Shown: piece after piece, positions 42,626 to 50,872 of the stretch
Layout: each line of letters begins with the position of its first letter
Numbering within the stretch: the stretch's first letter is position 1
Source: Planomonospora sp. ID67723
GTDB lineage: Bacteria; Actinomycetota; Actinomycetes; Streptosporangiales; Streptosporangiaceae
Direction of reading: 5' to 3'
DNA length: 64,000 bases
Assembly: GCF_015711605.1 (NCBI RefSeq)
Contig: NZ_JABTEZ010000002.1
Span: 682,001 to 746,000, forward strand
Position numbers and translations under genes: made by a program
The notes under the pieces: model-generated
Database searches by the model: none
Seen by the model: only the letters and a program-made list of their open reading frames with translations
What the model was told of the DNA's origin: nothing

Positions 42626-43795
42626 ATGACGATGGAGATGCACGCGGGTCCGGGTGGGCCGCCCGGGCCTCAAGGACCTCCACCGAACCCGCCCTACGGT
42701 CCTGCGCAGGGACCGGGAGGGCAGGGGCCCTCCGGTCCTGCGAGCCCTCGGGGCCCCGGAGGCCCCGGGACGCCGCCGCCCGGCGGACCACCCGGTGAGC
42801 CGAGGGCCAGCCGGGCCACCACCGTCACGCTGATCGTCGCGCTGGTGCTCGTGGTCCTGGTCGCCGGGGTGCTCGGCACCGTCGCGGTGCTCATGACGCG
42901 CAACCCCGACGTCCCGCTCGGCGCCCCGCCACCCCGGCGGCTGGCCGCCCCCATCCACTTCGCCCCGGTCACCGCGGCGCAGCCGGGAGCGTGCACGTCC
43001 CCCCAGGGCTATCCTGACGACACCGGGCAGACCTGCTACACGGTCGCCGCCGGGATCGAGATCACCGCCGTGCGGAAGATCGAGGCGATCAGGGAGAGCG
43101 GCGGCTCTTACTCGGTGCGGATCGTCTTCGCGCCGGCGTTCCGCGACCAGGTCGGCAGCGTGACCGAGGAGGCGGACGGGCAGCAGCTCGCGATCGTGGT
43201 GGGCGGCAAGGTCGTGGCGGCCCCCCGCGTCGACGAGGTGATCACCGAGGACAGCCTGCGGATCTCCGGCTCCCTGACGAAGGAGCAGGCCGAGACCATG
43301 GTCGCCCGGCTGCTCGGCACCGGCGCCACGCTCACCACGGCGCCCACGGCAGTGCCCACCACGCTGCCCACCACGGCGCCTACCGCAGGGCCCACCACGG
43401 CGCCTACCGCAGGGCCCGCGACCACGGTGCCCGGCGCGCCCACCGCCGGGCCCACCACAGGGCCCACCGCCGGACCCACCACGGTGCCCGGCGCGGCCAC
43501 CGCCCCGGCCACGGGCACACCCGCCGCCACCGTTCCCGGGGCGAACCGCACGGCGAACCCGGCGATCGGGCGGGATCCCACAGCCGATCCCACCGCGAAC
43601 CCCGCGGCGAGCAGCCGCCCGTCGGCCACCCGGACCACCGCGCGCGGCGGTGACGCCGACACCCGCTACCGCAGCTGCAAGGAGGCGGTGAAAAACGGCT
43701 ACGGCCCCTACTACAGGGAAGTCCACGAGGAGTACGCCTGGTACGTCGACAAGGACCGGGACGGGGTCGCCTGCGATCTCGACGACCTGCGCTGA
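42626..43795 (+). CDS. Membrane-anchored protein with SecD-head-like and Excalibur domains
   Basis: 389 residues. A Pro/Gly-rich cytoplasmic N-terminus (about 60) and one membrane helix (TVTLIVALVLVVLVAGVLG) come first. An extracellular domain follows whose ending, GKVVAAPRVDEVITEDSLRI with KEQAETMVARLL, resembles the head domain of SecD. A Thr/Pro/Ala-rich repeat linker (PTAGPTT-type) of about 120 residues leads to a C-terminal Excalibur calcium-binding domain (YRSCKEAVKNGYGPYY and DKDRDGVACD). This mix suggests a cell-wall protein. Function unknown. Confidence 0.85.
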   Translation: MTMEMHAGPGGPPGPQGPPPNPPYGPAQGPGGQGPSGPASPRGPGGPGTPPPGGPPGEPRASRATTVTLIVALVLVVLVAGVLGTVAVLMTRNPDVPLGAPPPRRLAAPIHFAPVTAAQPGACTSPQGYPDDTGQTCYTVAAGIEITAVRKIEAIRESGGSYSVRIVFAPAFRDQVGSVTEEADGQQLAIVVGGKVVAAPRVDEVITEDSLRISGSLTKEQAETMVARLLGTGATLTTAPTAVPTTLPTTAPTAGPTTAPTAGPATTVPGAPTAGPTTGPTAGPTTVPGAATAPATGTPAATVPGANRTANPAIGRDPTADPTANPAASSRPSATRTTARGGDADTRYRSCKEAVKNGYGPYYREVHEEYAWYVDKDRDGVACDLDDLR

Positions 43796-43881
43796 CGGTC
43801 TGCCGCTCCGGCGACGGACCGGCAGGGCCCGCCCGCGCCGCACGTCTCCGGGACGCCCGCCACGGCGGTGGGCGGGGCGGA

Positions 43882-45258
43882 TCAGACCGTGAACCGCTCG
43901 ACGGCGTCGATGCCGAAGTACACCGCGAAGATCAGCGTGACCACCCAGAGCAGCCACGGGACCCCGCGGGCCCGCCCGGTCGCCGCCTGGATGACCGTGT
44001 AGGCGATCACGCCCGCGCCGACCCCGTTGGTGATGGAGTAGGTGAACGGCATCAGCACGATCGTGAGGAACGCCGGGATCACCAGGGTCAGGTCGTCCCA
44101 GGGCACGTTCTTGGCCTGCGTCATCATCAGCGCGCCCACCAGCACCAGCGCGGGCGCCGCCGCGGCGGCCGGGACGACCGTCGCGACCGGGGTGAACAGC
44201 AGCGTCAGCGTGAACAGCGCGCCGGTGACCAGGGCGGCCAGACCGGTCCTGGCCCCCTCCCCGACGCCGGCCGCCGACTCCACGAAGACCGTGCCCGCCG
44301 AGGCGCTGGAGAGCCCGCCGACCGCCCCGGCCACCCCGTCGACGGTCAGGATCGCGCCCAGCCGGGGAACCCGCCCCCGCTCGTCCACCAGCCCCGCCTC
44401 GTCGCTGACGCCGATGATGGTGCCCATCGCGTCGAAGAACCCCGACAGCACGAGAGTGAACAGCACCACCGTCGCGGTCACCGCCCCGGCCGTGGCGAAC
44501 CCGCCGAACAGATCGACCTGGCCGACCAGCCCGAAATCCGGCGCGGCCACCACCGCGTCGGGCACCCGGGGCACCACCACGCCCCAGGCCGCCGGGTCGA
44601 CCGTCGCCACCGAGTCGACCACGACCGCCAGCACGGCCGTGACCGCGATGCCGATCAGGATGGCCGCGGGGATCCTGCGCACGTACAGGACGATCATCAG
44701 CAGCAGTCCGAAACAGAACAGCGAGACCGGCCAGCCCGCCAGGTGCCCGGTCGTGCCGAGCTGCACGGGCGTGCCCGTGCCCCGCGCCACGAACCCGGCG
44801 TCCACCAGGCCGATCAGCGCGATGAAGGTGCCGATCCCCACGCTGATCGCATGCTTGAGCGCGAGCGGGATGGCGTTCATGATCAGCTGCCGGAGTCCGG
44901 AGACGGCCAGCAGCACGATCACCACGCCCTCCAGCACGACCAGTCCCATGGCCTGCGCCCAGGTCATGTGCGGCGCGGCCTGGTAGGCGACCACCGCGTT
45001 CAGCCCCAGCCCCGCGGCGACGCCGAACGGCGCGTTGCCCACCACCGCCATGAGGATCGTGCTGACCGCCGCCGCCAGGATGGTGGCCGTGGTGAGCTGC
45101 GGGATGGACAGTTTCGCCCCGGTGACGTCGGCCGCCCCGCCCAGGATGATCGGGTTCAGCAGGATGATGTAGGCCATCGCCATGAACGTGGTCAGGCCGC
45201 CTCTGATCTCCCTGCCGACGGTCGTGCCGCGTGCCGACAGCTCGAAGAACCGGTCCAT
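43882..45258 (-). CDS. NCS2-family purine permease (AzgA-like)
   Basis: 458 residues with 12-14 membrane helices. The AzgA-type start is REIRGGLTTFMAMAYIILLNP, and the first conserved block is NAPFGVAAGLGLNAVVAY. GFFDAMGTIIGVSDEAGLVDERG is the substrate-site helix region. Such permeases import guanine, hypoxanthine or adenine by proton symport. It lies 35 bp downstream of the xanthine dehydrogenase large subunit on the same strand, so purine uptake and oxidation are co-expressed. Confidence 0.93.
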   Translation of the reverse strand: MDRFFELSARGTTVGREIRGGLTTFMAMAYIILLNPIILGGAADVTGAKLSIPQLTTATILAAAVSTILMAVVGNAPFGVAAGLGLNAVVAYQAAPHMTWAQAMGLVVLEGVVIVLLAVSGLRQLIMNAIPLALKHAISVGIGTFIALIGLVDAGFVARGTGTPVQLGTTGHLAGWPVSLFCFGLLLMIVLYVRRIPAAILIGIAVTAVLAVVVDSVATVDPAAWGVVVPRVPDAVVAAPDFGLVGQVDLFGGFATAGAVTATVVLFTLVLSGFFDAMGTIIGVSDEAGLVDERGRVPRLGAILTVDGVAGAVGGLSSASAGTVFVESAAGVGEGARTGLAALVTGALFTLTLLFTPVATVVPAAAAAPALVLVGALMMTQAKNVPWDDLTLVIPAFLTIVLMPFTYSITNGVGAGVIAYTVIQAATGRARGVPWLLWVVTLIFAVYFGIDAVERFTV

Positions 45259-45293
45259 GGATCCCCCTCCCAGGTGCGGGGGATGATCGCTTC

Positions 45294-47525
45294 TTACCCG
45301 CTCAGCGCGATGTCATGGGGGCGGATCGGCACCCGGGGCAGCTCCAGCCCGGTCGCGGCCCGTACGGCGGCCGCCACCGCCGGGGTGGACGACAGCGTGG
45401 GCGGCTCGCCCGCGCCGCGCAGGCCGTACGGCGCGTGCGGGTCGGGGTTCTCCAGGATCGAGACCTTCATCGGAGGCATGTCCAGGACGGTCGGGATGAG
45501 GTAGTCGGTGAACGACGGGTTGCGCACCCTGCCGCCGGAGACCAGGACCTCCTCCATCAGCGCCAGCCCCAGCCCCTGGGCGGATCCGCCGTGGATCTGC
45601 CCCTCCAGCGCGACCGGGTTCAGGATCTTCCCGACGTCCTGCACCGCCGCCAGCTCCACCACCTTGACCAGGCCGAGCTCGGTGTCCACGTCCACCACCG
45701 CCCGGTGCACGCACAGCGCGAGCTGGGTGTGCGAGTCGCCCTGCCCGGTCACCGGGTCCATCGGGAAGGTCGGCCGGTGACGGTAGACCCGTGTCTCCTC
45801 GACCGGACCGGTGCGTTCCAGGACCTCGGCCAGAGTGGACCCGTCGGCCCGCAGCTTGTCCAGCCGCTCCCGTACGGCCTCGCACGCGGCCCGGACCGCG
45901 CCGCCGGTGACGTACGACTGCCGGGAGGCGGAGGAGGAGCCCGCCGAGCCGACCGCGGTGTCGGCCGCGGCGACCGTCACCCGCTCCACGCCCAGCTCGG
46001 TCCGGGCGATCTGCTCCTGGATCGTCACCAGTCCCTGTCCGACCTCGGCCGCCGCGGTGTGCACGAGCACGTGCGGCTCGTCGCCGAGCAGCTCCACCCG
46101 GACCCGGGCGGTGGAGTAGTCGTCGAAGCCCTCGGAGAAGCAGATGTTCTTGATGCCCACGCCGTATCCGACGCCGCGCCGCACCCCTTCGCCGTGGGTG
46201 GTCTGGGAGACGCCGCCGGGCATGTCCAGCAGGTCGTCCCCGGCCTCGGCGGGCAGCGGCATCGCGGCGAGCTCGCGGAGCATGGCCGCCAGCGGGGCGG
46301 GAGAGTCGATCACCTGTCCGGTGGCCAGCCGCGATCCCTGGGAGACGGCGTTGCGGACCCTGATCTCGACCGGGTCCAGGCCGCACGCCTCGGCCAGCCT
46401 GTCCATCTGAGACTCGTAGGCGAAGCAGGCCTGTACCGCGCCGAAGCCGCGCATCGCGCCGCAGGGCGGATTGTTGGTGTAGACGCCGTAGGCGTCGATG
46501 CGGATGTTGTCCACCTCGTACGGCCCCACCCCGAGCGAGGCGGCGTTGCCGACCACGGCGGGGGAGGAGGAGCAGTAGGCGCCGCCGTCCAGCAGGATCT
46601 CCGCCTTGACGTAGAGCAGCCTCCCCTCGCGCGTCGCGCCGTGCTCGTAGCGCATCCGGGCCGGGTGCCGGTGCACGTGCCCGAAGAACGACTCCTCCCG
46701 GCCGTATACGATCTTCACGGGCCGGCCGGTGCGCAGCGCCAGCATGCAGGCGTGGACCTGCATGGACAGGTCCTCGCGGGCGCCGAACGCGCCGCCCACC
46801 CCGGCCAGCGTCAGCCGTACCTTCTCGGCGGGCAGCCCGAGGCACGGCGCGATCTGGTCGCGGTCCACGTGCAGCCACTGGGTGGCGACGAACAGGTCCA
46901 CCCCGCCGTCCTCGGCCGGTACGGCCAGGCCCGACTCCGGCCCGAGGAAGGCCTGGTCCTGCATGCCGACCTCGTACTCCCCGGTGACCACGACGGGGGC
47001 GGTGAAGTCCGTGAGGTCGCGGCCCACCCGGACCGGCTGGTGGCGCAGCACGTTGCCGCCCGGCTGTCCCGCGTGGACCACCGGGCAGTCCGGGTCGAAG
47101 GCGGCCCGGCGCGGGTCGGTCACCGCCTCGCGGACCTCGTACTCCACCACGATCGCCTGCGCCGCCCTGCGCGCCCGCTCGGGATGGTCGGCGGCGACCA
47201 GCGCGACCGGCTCGCCCTGGTAGCGGACCTGGTCGACGGCGAGCACGGGCTGGTCCCGGCGCTCCAGACCGTAGAACTTCTCGCCCGGCACGTCCTCGTG
47301 GGTGAGCACGGCGAACACGCCCGGCATCGCCAGCGCGGGCCCGATGTCGATCGAGCGGATCCACGCCGACGGGTGCGGGCTGCGCAGGGTCACGCCCCAG
47401 ATCATGTCGGCGAGGTACAGGTCGGAGGAGTAGGCGAACTCGCCCGTCACCTTCAGCGTCCCGTCGGGACGGGGTGCGCTCTCCCCGACGCCCCGGCTGC
47501 TCTGCCGTGTCTCGATGCCACTCAT
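45294..47525 (-). CDS. Xanthine dehydrogenase family molybdopterin-binding subunit
   Basis: 743 residues from the ATG at 47525 (an in-frame ATG at 47561 is possible; neither has a clear ribosome site). Molybdopterin domain blocks: GVGGAFGARED, AMRGFGAVQACFAYESQMD, EVGQGLVTIQEQIA, and GLRGAGEPP with the active-site Glu. It hydroxylates xanthine or a related heterocycle. The FAD and 2Fe-2S partners normally encoded next to it are absent; directly upstream is a regulator pseudogene, in the same frame. Either partners lie elsewhere or the operon was cut. Confidence 0.92.
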   Translation of the reverse strand: MSGIETRQSSRGVGESAPRPDGTLKVTGEFAYSSDLYLADMIWGVTLRSPHPSAWIRSIDIGPALAMPGVFAVLTHEDVPGEKFYGLERRDQPVLAVDQVRYQGEPVALVAADHPERARRAAQAIVVEYEVREAVTDPRRAAFDPDCPVVHAGQPGGNVLRHQPVRVGRDLTDFTAPVVVTGEYEVGMQDQAFLGPESGLAVPAEDGGVDLFVATQWLHVDRDQIAPCLGLPAEKVRLTLAGVGGAFGAREDLSMQVHACMLALRTGRPVKIVYGREESFFGHVHRHPARMRYEHGATREGRLLYVKAEILLDGGAYCSSSPAVVGNAASLGVGPYEVDNIRIDAYGVYTNNPPCGAMRGFGAVQACFAYESQMDRLAEACGLDPVEIRVRNAVSQGSRLATGQVIDSPAPLAAMLRELAAMPLPAEAGDDLLDMPGGVSQTTHGEGVRRGVGYGVGIKNICFSEGFDDYSTARVRVELLGDEPHVLVHTAAAEVGQGLVTIQEQIARTELGVERVTVAAADTAVGSAGSSSASRQSYVTGGAVRAACEAVRERLDKLRADGSTLAEVLERTGPVEETRVYRHRPTFPMDPVTGQGDSHTQLALCVHRAVVDVDTELGLVKVVELAAVQDVGKILNPVALEGQIHGGSAQGLGLALMEEVLVSGGRVRNPSFTDYLIPTVLDMPPMKVSILENPDPHAPYGLRGAGEPPTLSSTPAVAAAVRAATGLELPRVPIRPHDIALSG

Positions 47526-47689
47526 CACAGCAGTACACCAAGACGGTCGGGGAGCCGCCATGGCACACACCGCGGAACAGGGGGCCCGGCCGTTGGCGAC
47601 TGTTGCGCTCGCCCGGCGGGACGGTGCCGCCGCCGGGCCTACGGAGCCGCGACCGGCGCGCGCCCGGAGCGGATCCCTCAGCGGATCCC

Positions 47690-48160
47690 TACAGGGGATC
47701 ACCGCTTCGTAGTCCCGCAGGTGTTCGAACGCTATGGCATCCACATGTTCCGGCAGGATCCGCAGCGTGCAGGCGCCGGGTCCGATGACCAGGACCTTCG
47801 AAGGGCTGCGGGGATTCCGGTCAGGGTCAAGCGTTCGTCTCCGCTTTGACACGTACGTGTAGACACTCTGCGCTGCGGTTTTGGGGAGTCTTCATCCCCG
47901 ATCCCATCGATGAGCCGTTCTTTGGTCACCACCTGTCCGGCATGGAGTGCCAGAATGCAGAGAACCGTCTGCTTCCGGGGCTCCCCTAGGTCGAGTTCTT
48001 GCGAGCGGTTCCATGCGGCCACGGGGCCCAGAATATTTATGCGGGGGCCTCGCGGCCGAGGCTCACCGCTCACGGCGGCGGTATCCGTACGCTCAATCAA
48101 CGAAGCCTCCGCATGCGGTCGGATATTGCGCAGCGAGATTGCAGGAGCCGAGTTTGCCAC
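47690..48160 (-). pseudogene. SARP/AfsR-type regulator N-terminal remnant
   Basis: The minus-strand frame begins INILGPVAAWNRSQELDLG, then KQTVLCILALHAGQVVTKER, the OmpR-like DNA-binding domain of SARP activators. At CCCCAAAACC (about 47870) one base is missing. In the next frame it continues TAAQSVYTYVSKRRRTLDPD, VLVIGPGACTLRILPEHVDA and IAFEHL, as SARPs do at the start of the BTA domain. The remaining BTA and any ATPase regions are gone. Tandem 12-bp repeats (47668-47690) mark the left end. SARPs activate antibiotic clusters; none is visible here. Confidence 0.8.
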
Positions 48161-48490
48161 CTCTGGGCGATCTCTAGATTCGTCTGCCCGAGCTGCCTCG
48201 GGCGCTCAAGTCTGATTTCACCACTCTTGGAGTGCCGAGGAATCGTCTTTCAGTAAAAGACGGGTGCCGCGGGCAGGGAGGCCGCCAACTGCTCGCAGAC
48301 TCCAGCAAGTATTGACAGGATCAGATCGCGAACCCTATCGCCACCTATTTCTCTCCGGCCAGGCAGGCAGCGCGAGAGGGGGCGGGTTCGCATACTCGTG
48401 CGGAGTGTCACGACCATAGCCACGGACAGGAGCGCGGGAATGCAAATCCTGCCCGTGGCACATCAGGCGATGTAAGGGGAATGCTGCTCC

Positions 48491-49122
48491 ATGTTCATCG
48501 AACGGATCAGCGTCCATCCGGCGACGCTCATCGCGCTGATCGCCGTTGCTGCCCCAGCGCACGCCGCCTCGGAGCCCGCCCCACCGCCCCGCGACGAGAT
48601 GGTGGTTCAGGAGGCGGCAATGGTGCTGGACTGCTCCACCCTGTCCGGCAAGGGCATGCCGGGTTCCCCTACGGCCACACCTGTTCCCTGGGGGCGGTGG
48701 CCCACCACAACCTCTGCATTAAGTGGGCCAACCCCGACGAGTGGACGAACGGGAATCTGCAGGATTCTCGCCGGCCCTGGATGCCGGTGCCTACGCCAGC
48801 GATTCAAGAGAATCTCACAACGCGGCAGGACCCCCTTTCCCGGATCCTTGAGGACAAGGCCCGAGAGGTATGTACTGAGGCTCTCCGCCTGGCGATGGCG
48901 CTGGCTCTCCGCGGATTGCCCCAAGATCCCGGGATCCGCCTTCGGCATCTGAAGCTCCAGGCATCCCGTGTTGCCGGACAAATGAAGGTCACGCTCCACA
49001 CTGTCACGTTCGGGACTGTCGGTATCCGACTGACTGCATCCGTAGAATTCGCTCTGCCGACCAGACCGCGGCCGATGATCCATGGAACGTCTGGGGGGAG
49101 GGGGCATCGATTCGGCCCATAG
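48491..49122 (+). pseudogene. Secreted-protein remnant with frameshift, unidentified
   Basis: The frame starting at 48491 has a signal peptide (ATLIALIAVAAPAHAASE) and 30 more residues up to LDCSTLSGKG. After about 48657 the protein-like sequence is in another frame (GFPYGHTCSLGAVAHHNLCI, later EVCTEALRLAMALALRGLP and MKVTLHTVTFGTVGIRLTAS), ending at 49122. Either one base was lost or two genes were joined. I recognise no family. The segment lies in the low-GC scar between the SARP remnant and the IS element. Confidence 0.35.
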
Positions 49123-49392
49123 CACCGACTGTAGATATCTTCTCGCCTGGCGGCATCGACGAGGCGGGATTTCCCGGCGCGATCATGAACTGAAGATAGA
49201 GCAGACGATCTGGCCGCGAATATTTCCTGGAGCCCGAACACTCACGTTTAGTGGCCTGCCGGCAGCTTGTGGGGCGGTTGCCTTCGAAATACCGCTCCAC
49301 TGAGCCCTTCCGCGCAAACGGAGATCGCGGCGATGATCGTCTGGCCGGTGGCCGCCTGCCCCGGCATGCCCCACGCCGGATGCGAGAAGCCA

Positions 49393-49447
49393 TGAAGCCC
49401 CTGCGAAGTGGTCTTGCGACAGATCAACTTCGCAGCGAGAGGCTTCA
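49393..49447. repeat. Large imperfect hairpin inside the IS left part
   Basis: Nested inverted repeats: TGAAGCC (49393-49399) pairs with GGCTTCA (49441-49447), and CTGCGAAGT (49401-49409) pairs with ACTTCGCAG (49427-49435), with further G-T-tolerant pairing inside. It ends 11 bp before the transposase start. Unusual for IS5-type elements; it might be the end of a second, nested mobile element. Confidence 0.6.
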
Positions 49448-49458
49448 CGTGCCGTCTA

Positions 49459-50279
49459 GTGTCACATACGCCGCCATCTTGGACATCAACCGAATCCACC
49501 GCCGCTTTCCTGGCAGGCGAACTCGCAGCTCACCGGAGTGGGACCGGCGCAGGCAGGGGGATGCGGGCGCTCGGGCCGTTCAAGCGGGCGGTGCTGGTGC
49601 TGCGCTGGTTCGTCGACGGCACCCGGCTCCGGCAGCTCGCCACCGACAACCGGATCGCCGCCGGCGCCGCCTACGCCCATCTGCACGAAGGGATCGACGC
49701 GCTCGCCGCCCCGTCCCCGGCCTTGCCCGCCGTGCTGGAGGAGGCCGGGGCCTCCGGTGTGACGCATCTGAATCTGGGCGGTGCGGTGGTGCGCACCGGC
49801 CGGGTGAGCACTCCCGGCCCCAACGGCGCGGACCCGTGGTGGAGCGGCAAGCACAAGCATCACGGCGAAGACATCCAGGGCCTGTCCGCTCCGGACGGCT
49901 GGCGGCTGCGGATCTCGCAGGTGTGGCCCGGCCGCGAACACGACACCGCGTGCGCCAAGGCCGCCACGGAACCGCTGCCCGCGCCGCAGGCCCCGGACGC
50001 CGATTCGGGCCTGCTCACTCTCACCGACCTGGGTTACGAGAACCTCGATCCGGCCCCGCGCCGCCCGGTCGAGAAGCCCAAGCGTGGCGAGCTCACCGAC
50101 GATCAGCGTGCCTTCGACCAGGTCGTCCGCGGCATCCACGCCGTCGCGAACGGGCTGACTCCCCGCTCAAGACCACCTTCAAGGCCATGGGACGCGTCAC
50201 GCCCGGCCCCTGGCGTATCGGTGCGATCGTCAAGGGCGCCCATGTCCTGCTCCGTCTCGAACACGGCCGCCACGCCTGA
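49459..50279 (+). pseudogene. IS5-family transposase, frameshifted
   Basis: The DDE_Tnp_4-type transposase begins at the GTG 49459. MRALGPFKRAVLVLRWFVDG and YAHLHEGIDALAA are typical of IS112-like proteins. HLNLGGAVVRTGR holds the usual first-Asp position, but the Asp itself appears replaced (D to N/G), and KHKHHGEDIQGL and LTDLGYENL follow. Near 50148 one base is missing: the expected HAVAERA-type helix and the ending LKTTFKAMGRVTPGPWRIGA are in the next frame. The damage suggests an inactive element. Confidence 0.82.
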
Positions 50280-50508
50280 CCGAAGATCACAGGCCGTCGT
50301 GATCCGTCACCCGGAAAGGCTCAATGCGGAGAATTGAATTTATAGAGAGATACAAGGAATTCGGATGGCTCGTTGCGGCGTGTCCGTATTTTCTATCACG
50401 TGTTCGCTGCGGCGATCTTTGTCATTCTGTAAGCTATAATCCCAATCCCTCTTGGACCGCCATCGATCCGCTCGAGATTGATGTGGTGGGCGGCCGGCGA
50501 AAATAAAC

Positions 50509-50557
50509 AGGGCGCTCGGCGCCCCGGATGGTCATCGAGGTTATTGCCGAGCGCCCT
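50509..50557. terminator. Long-loop hairpin
   Basis: Perfect 12-bp stem AGGGCGCTCGGC / GCCGAGCGCCCT enclosing 25 nt. It lies downstream (on the minus strand) of the peptide gene at 50669 and after the IS, so it probably ends the peptide transcript. The remaining 50327-50668 DNA is AT-richer than the genome and shows no supportable gene. Confidence 0.6.
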
Positions 50558-50668
50558 ATAGGTGCTGGGCCGGGAGGGTCTCCAGCGCCGGCCGGCTCTC
50601 AAGGCGAGCTGGTCGGCCAGAGGCCCACTCGTCTGGGTGGACTGTCCCGTTAGCGGTGCCCGGTTTGA

Positions 50669-50818
50669 CTAGCCTGGGTGGTTCCAGCCGAACGAGTGCT
50701 GGACGGTAGCGGGCTCAGGGGCAGACGAATCGGCACTGGCGGTCGTAGCATGGCCTACGGCGGCCGCTGCGGCCGTGAAAACGACCGCGAGGGCAGACAA
50801 GGCAAGACGTCGGCGCAC
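50669..50818 (-). CDS. Short secreted peptide precursor (candidate signalling peptide)
   Basis: 49 residues from the GTG at 50818, placed 6 nt after CAGGAG. A Sec-type signal (RRRLALSALAVVFTAAAAAV) ends near HATTASA, leaving about 20 residues, SSAPEPATVQHSFGWNHPG, with a distinct aromatic/charged C-terminus. The gene faces an XRE-TPR regulator with only 54 bp between the two starts. This arrangement, a short exported pro-peptide beside a TPR-containing regulator, matches RRNPP-type peptide pheromone systems. Too small for most gene callers. Function inferred from context only. Confidence 0.7.
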   Translation of the reverse strand: MRRRLALSALAVVFTAAAAAVGHATTASADSSAPEPATVQHSFGWNHPG

Positions 50819-50872
50819 GGGAGACTCCTGTCGTGGGTTCTGCTGCTTATCTAACATCTTTCAAGGGGTAAC

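Larger units (their letters stand above)
49298..50326 (+). mobile_element. Degenerate IS5/IS112-type insertion sequence
   Basis: About 1.03 kb bounded by imperfect 15-bp inverted repeats: CACTGAGCCCTTCCG at 49298-49312 and the complement CATTGAGCCTTTCCG at 50312-50326 (two mismatches). It contains a frameshifted DDE transposase (49459-50279). No clear target duplication is visible. The size, ends and transposase suit the IS5-group elements common in streptomycetes. Confidence 0.75.

Noticed and set aside
43340-43560. Short-period repeats resembling a CRISPR or minisatellite
   Set aside because: They encode the Thr/Pro/Ala linker of the SecD-like/Excalibur protein, are irregular and have no spacer structure.
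45231-47849. 872-codon plus-strand frame opposite the xanthine dehydrogenase subunit
   Set aside because: The minus strand encodes an unmistakable molybdopterin subunit over nearly the whole span; the plus frame is compositionally biased (His/Gly/Arg/Asp) and matches nothing.
49251-50279. 342-codon frame containing the transposase C-terminus
   Set aside because: Only its last about 40 codons are real (the shifted transposase tail); the rest is out-of-frame IS sequence, so it is covered by the pseudogene entry.
50324-50506. 60-codon frame next to the IS right end
   Set aside because: Starts inside the IS inverted repeat, has no ribosome site and low-GC codons, and resembles no family; likely chance.
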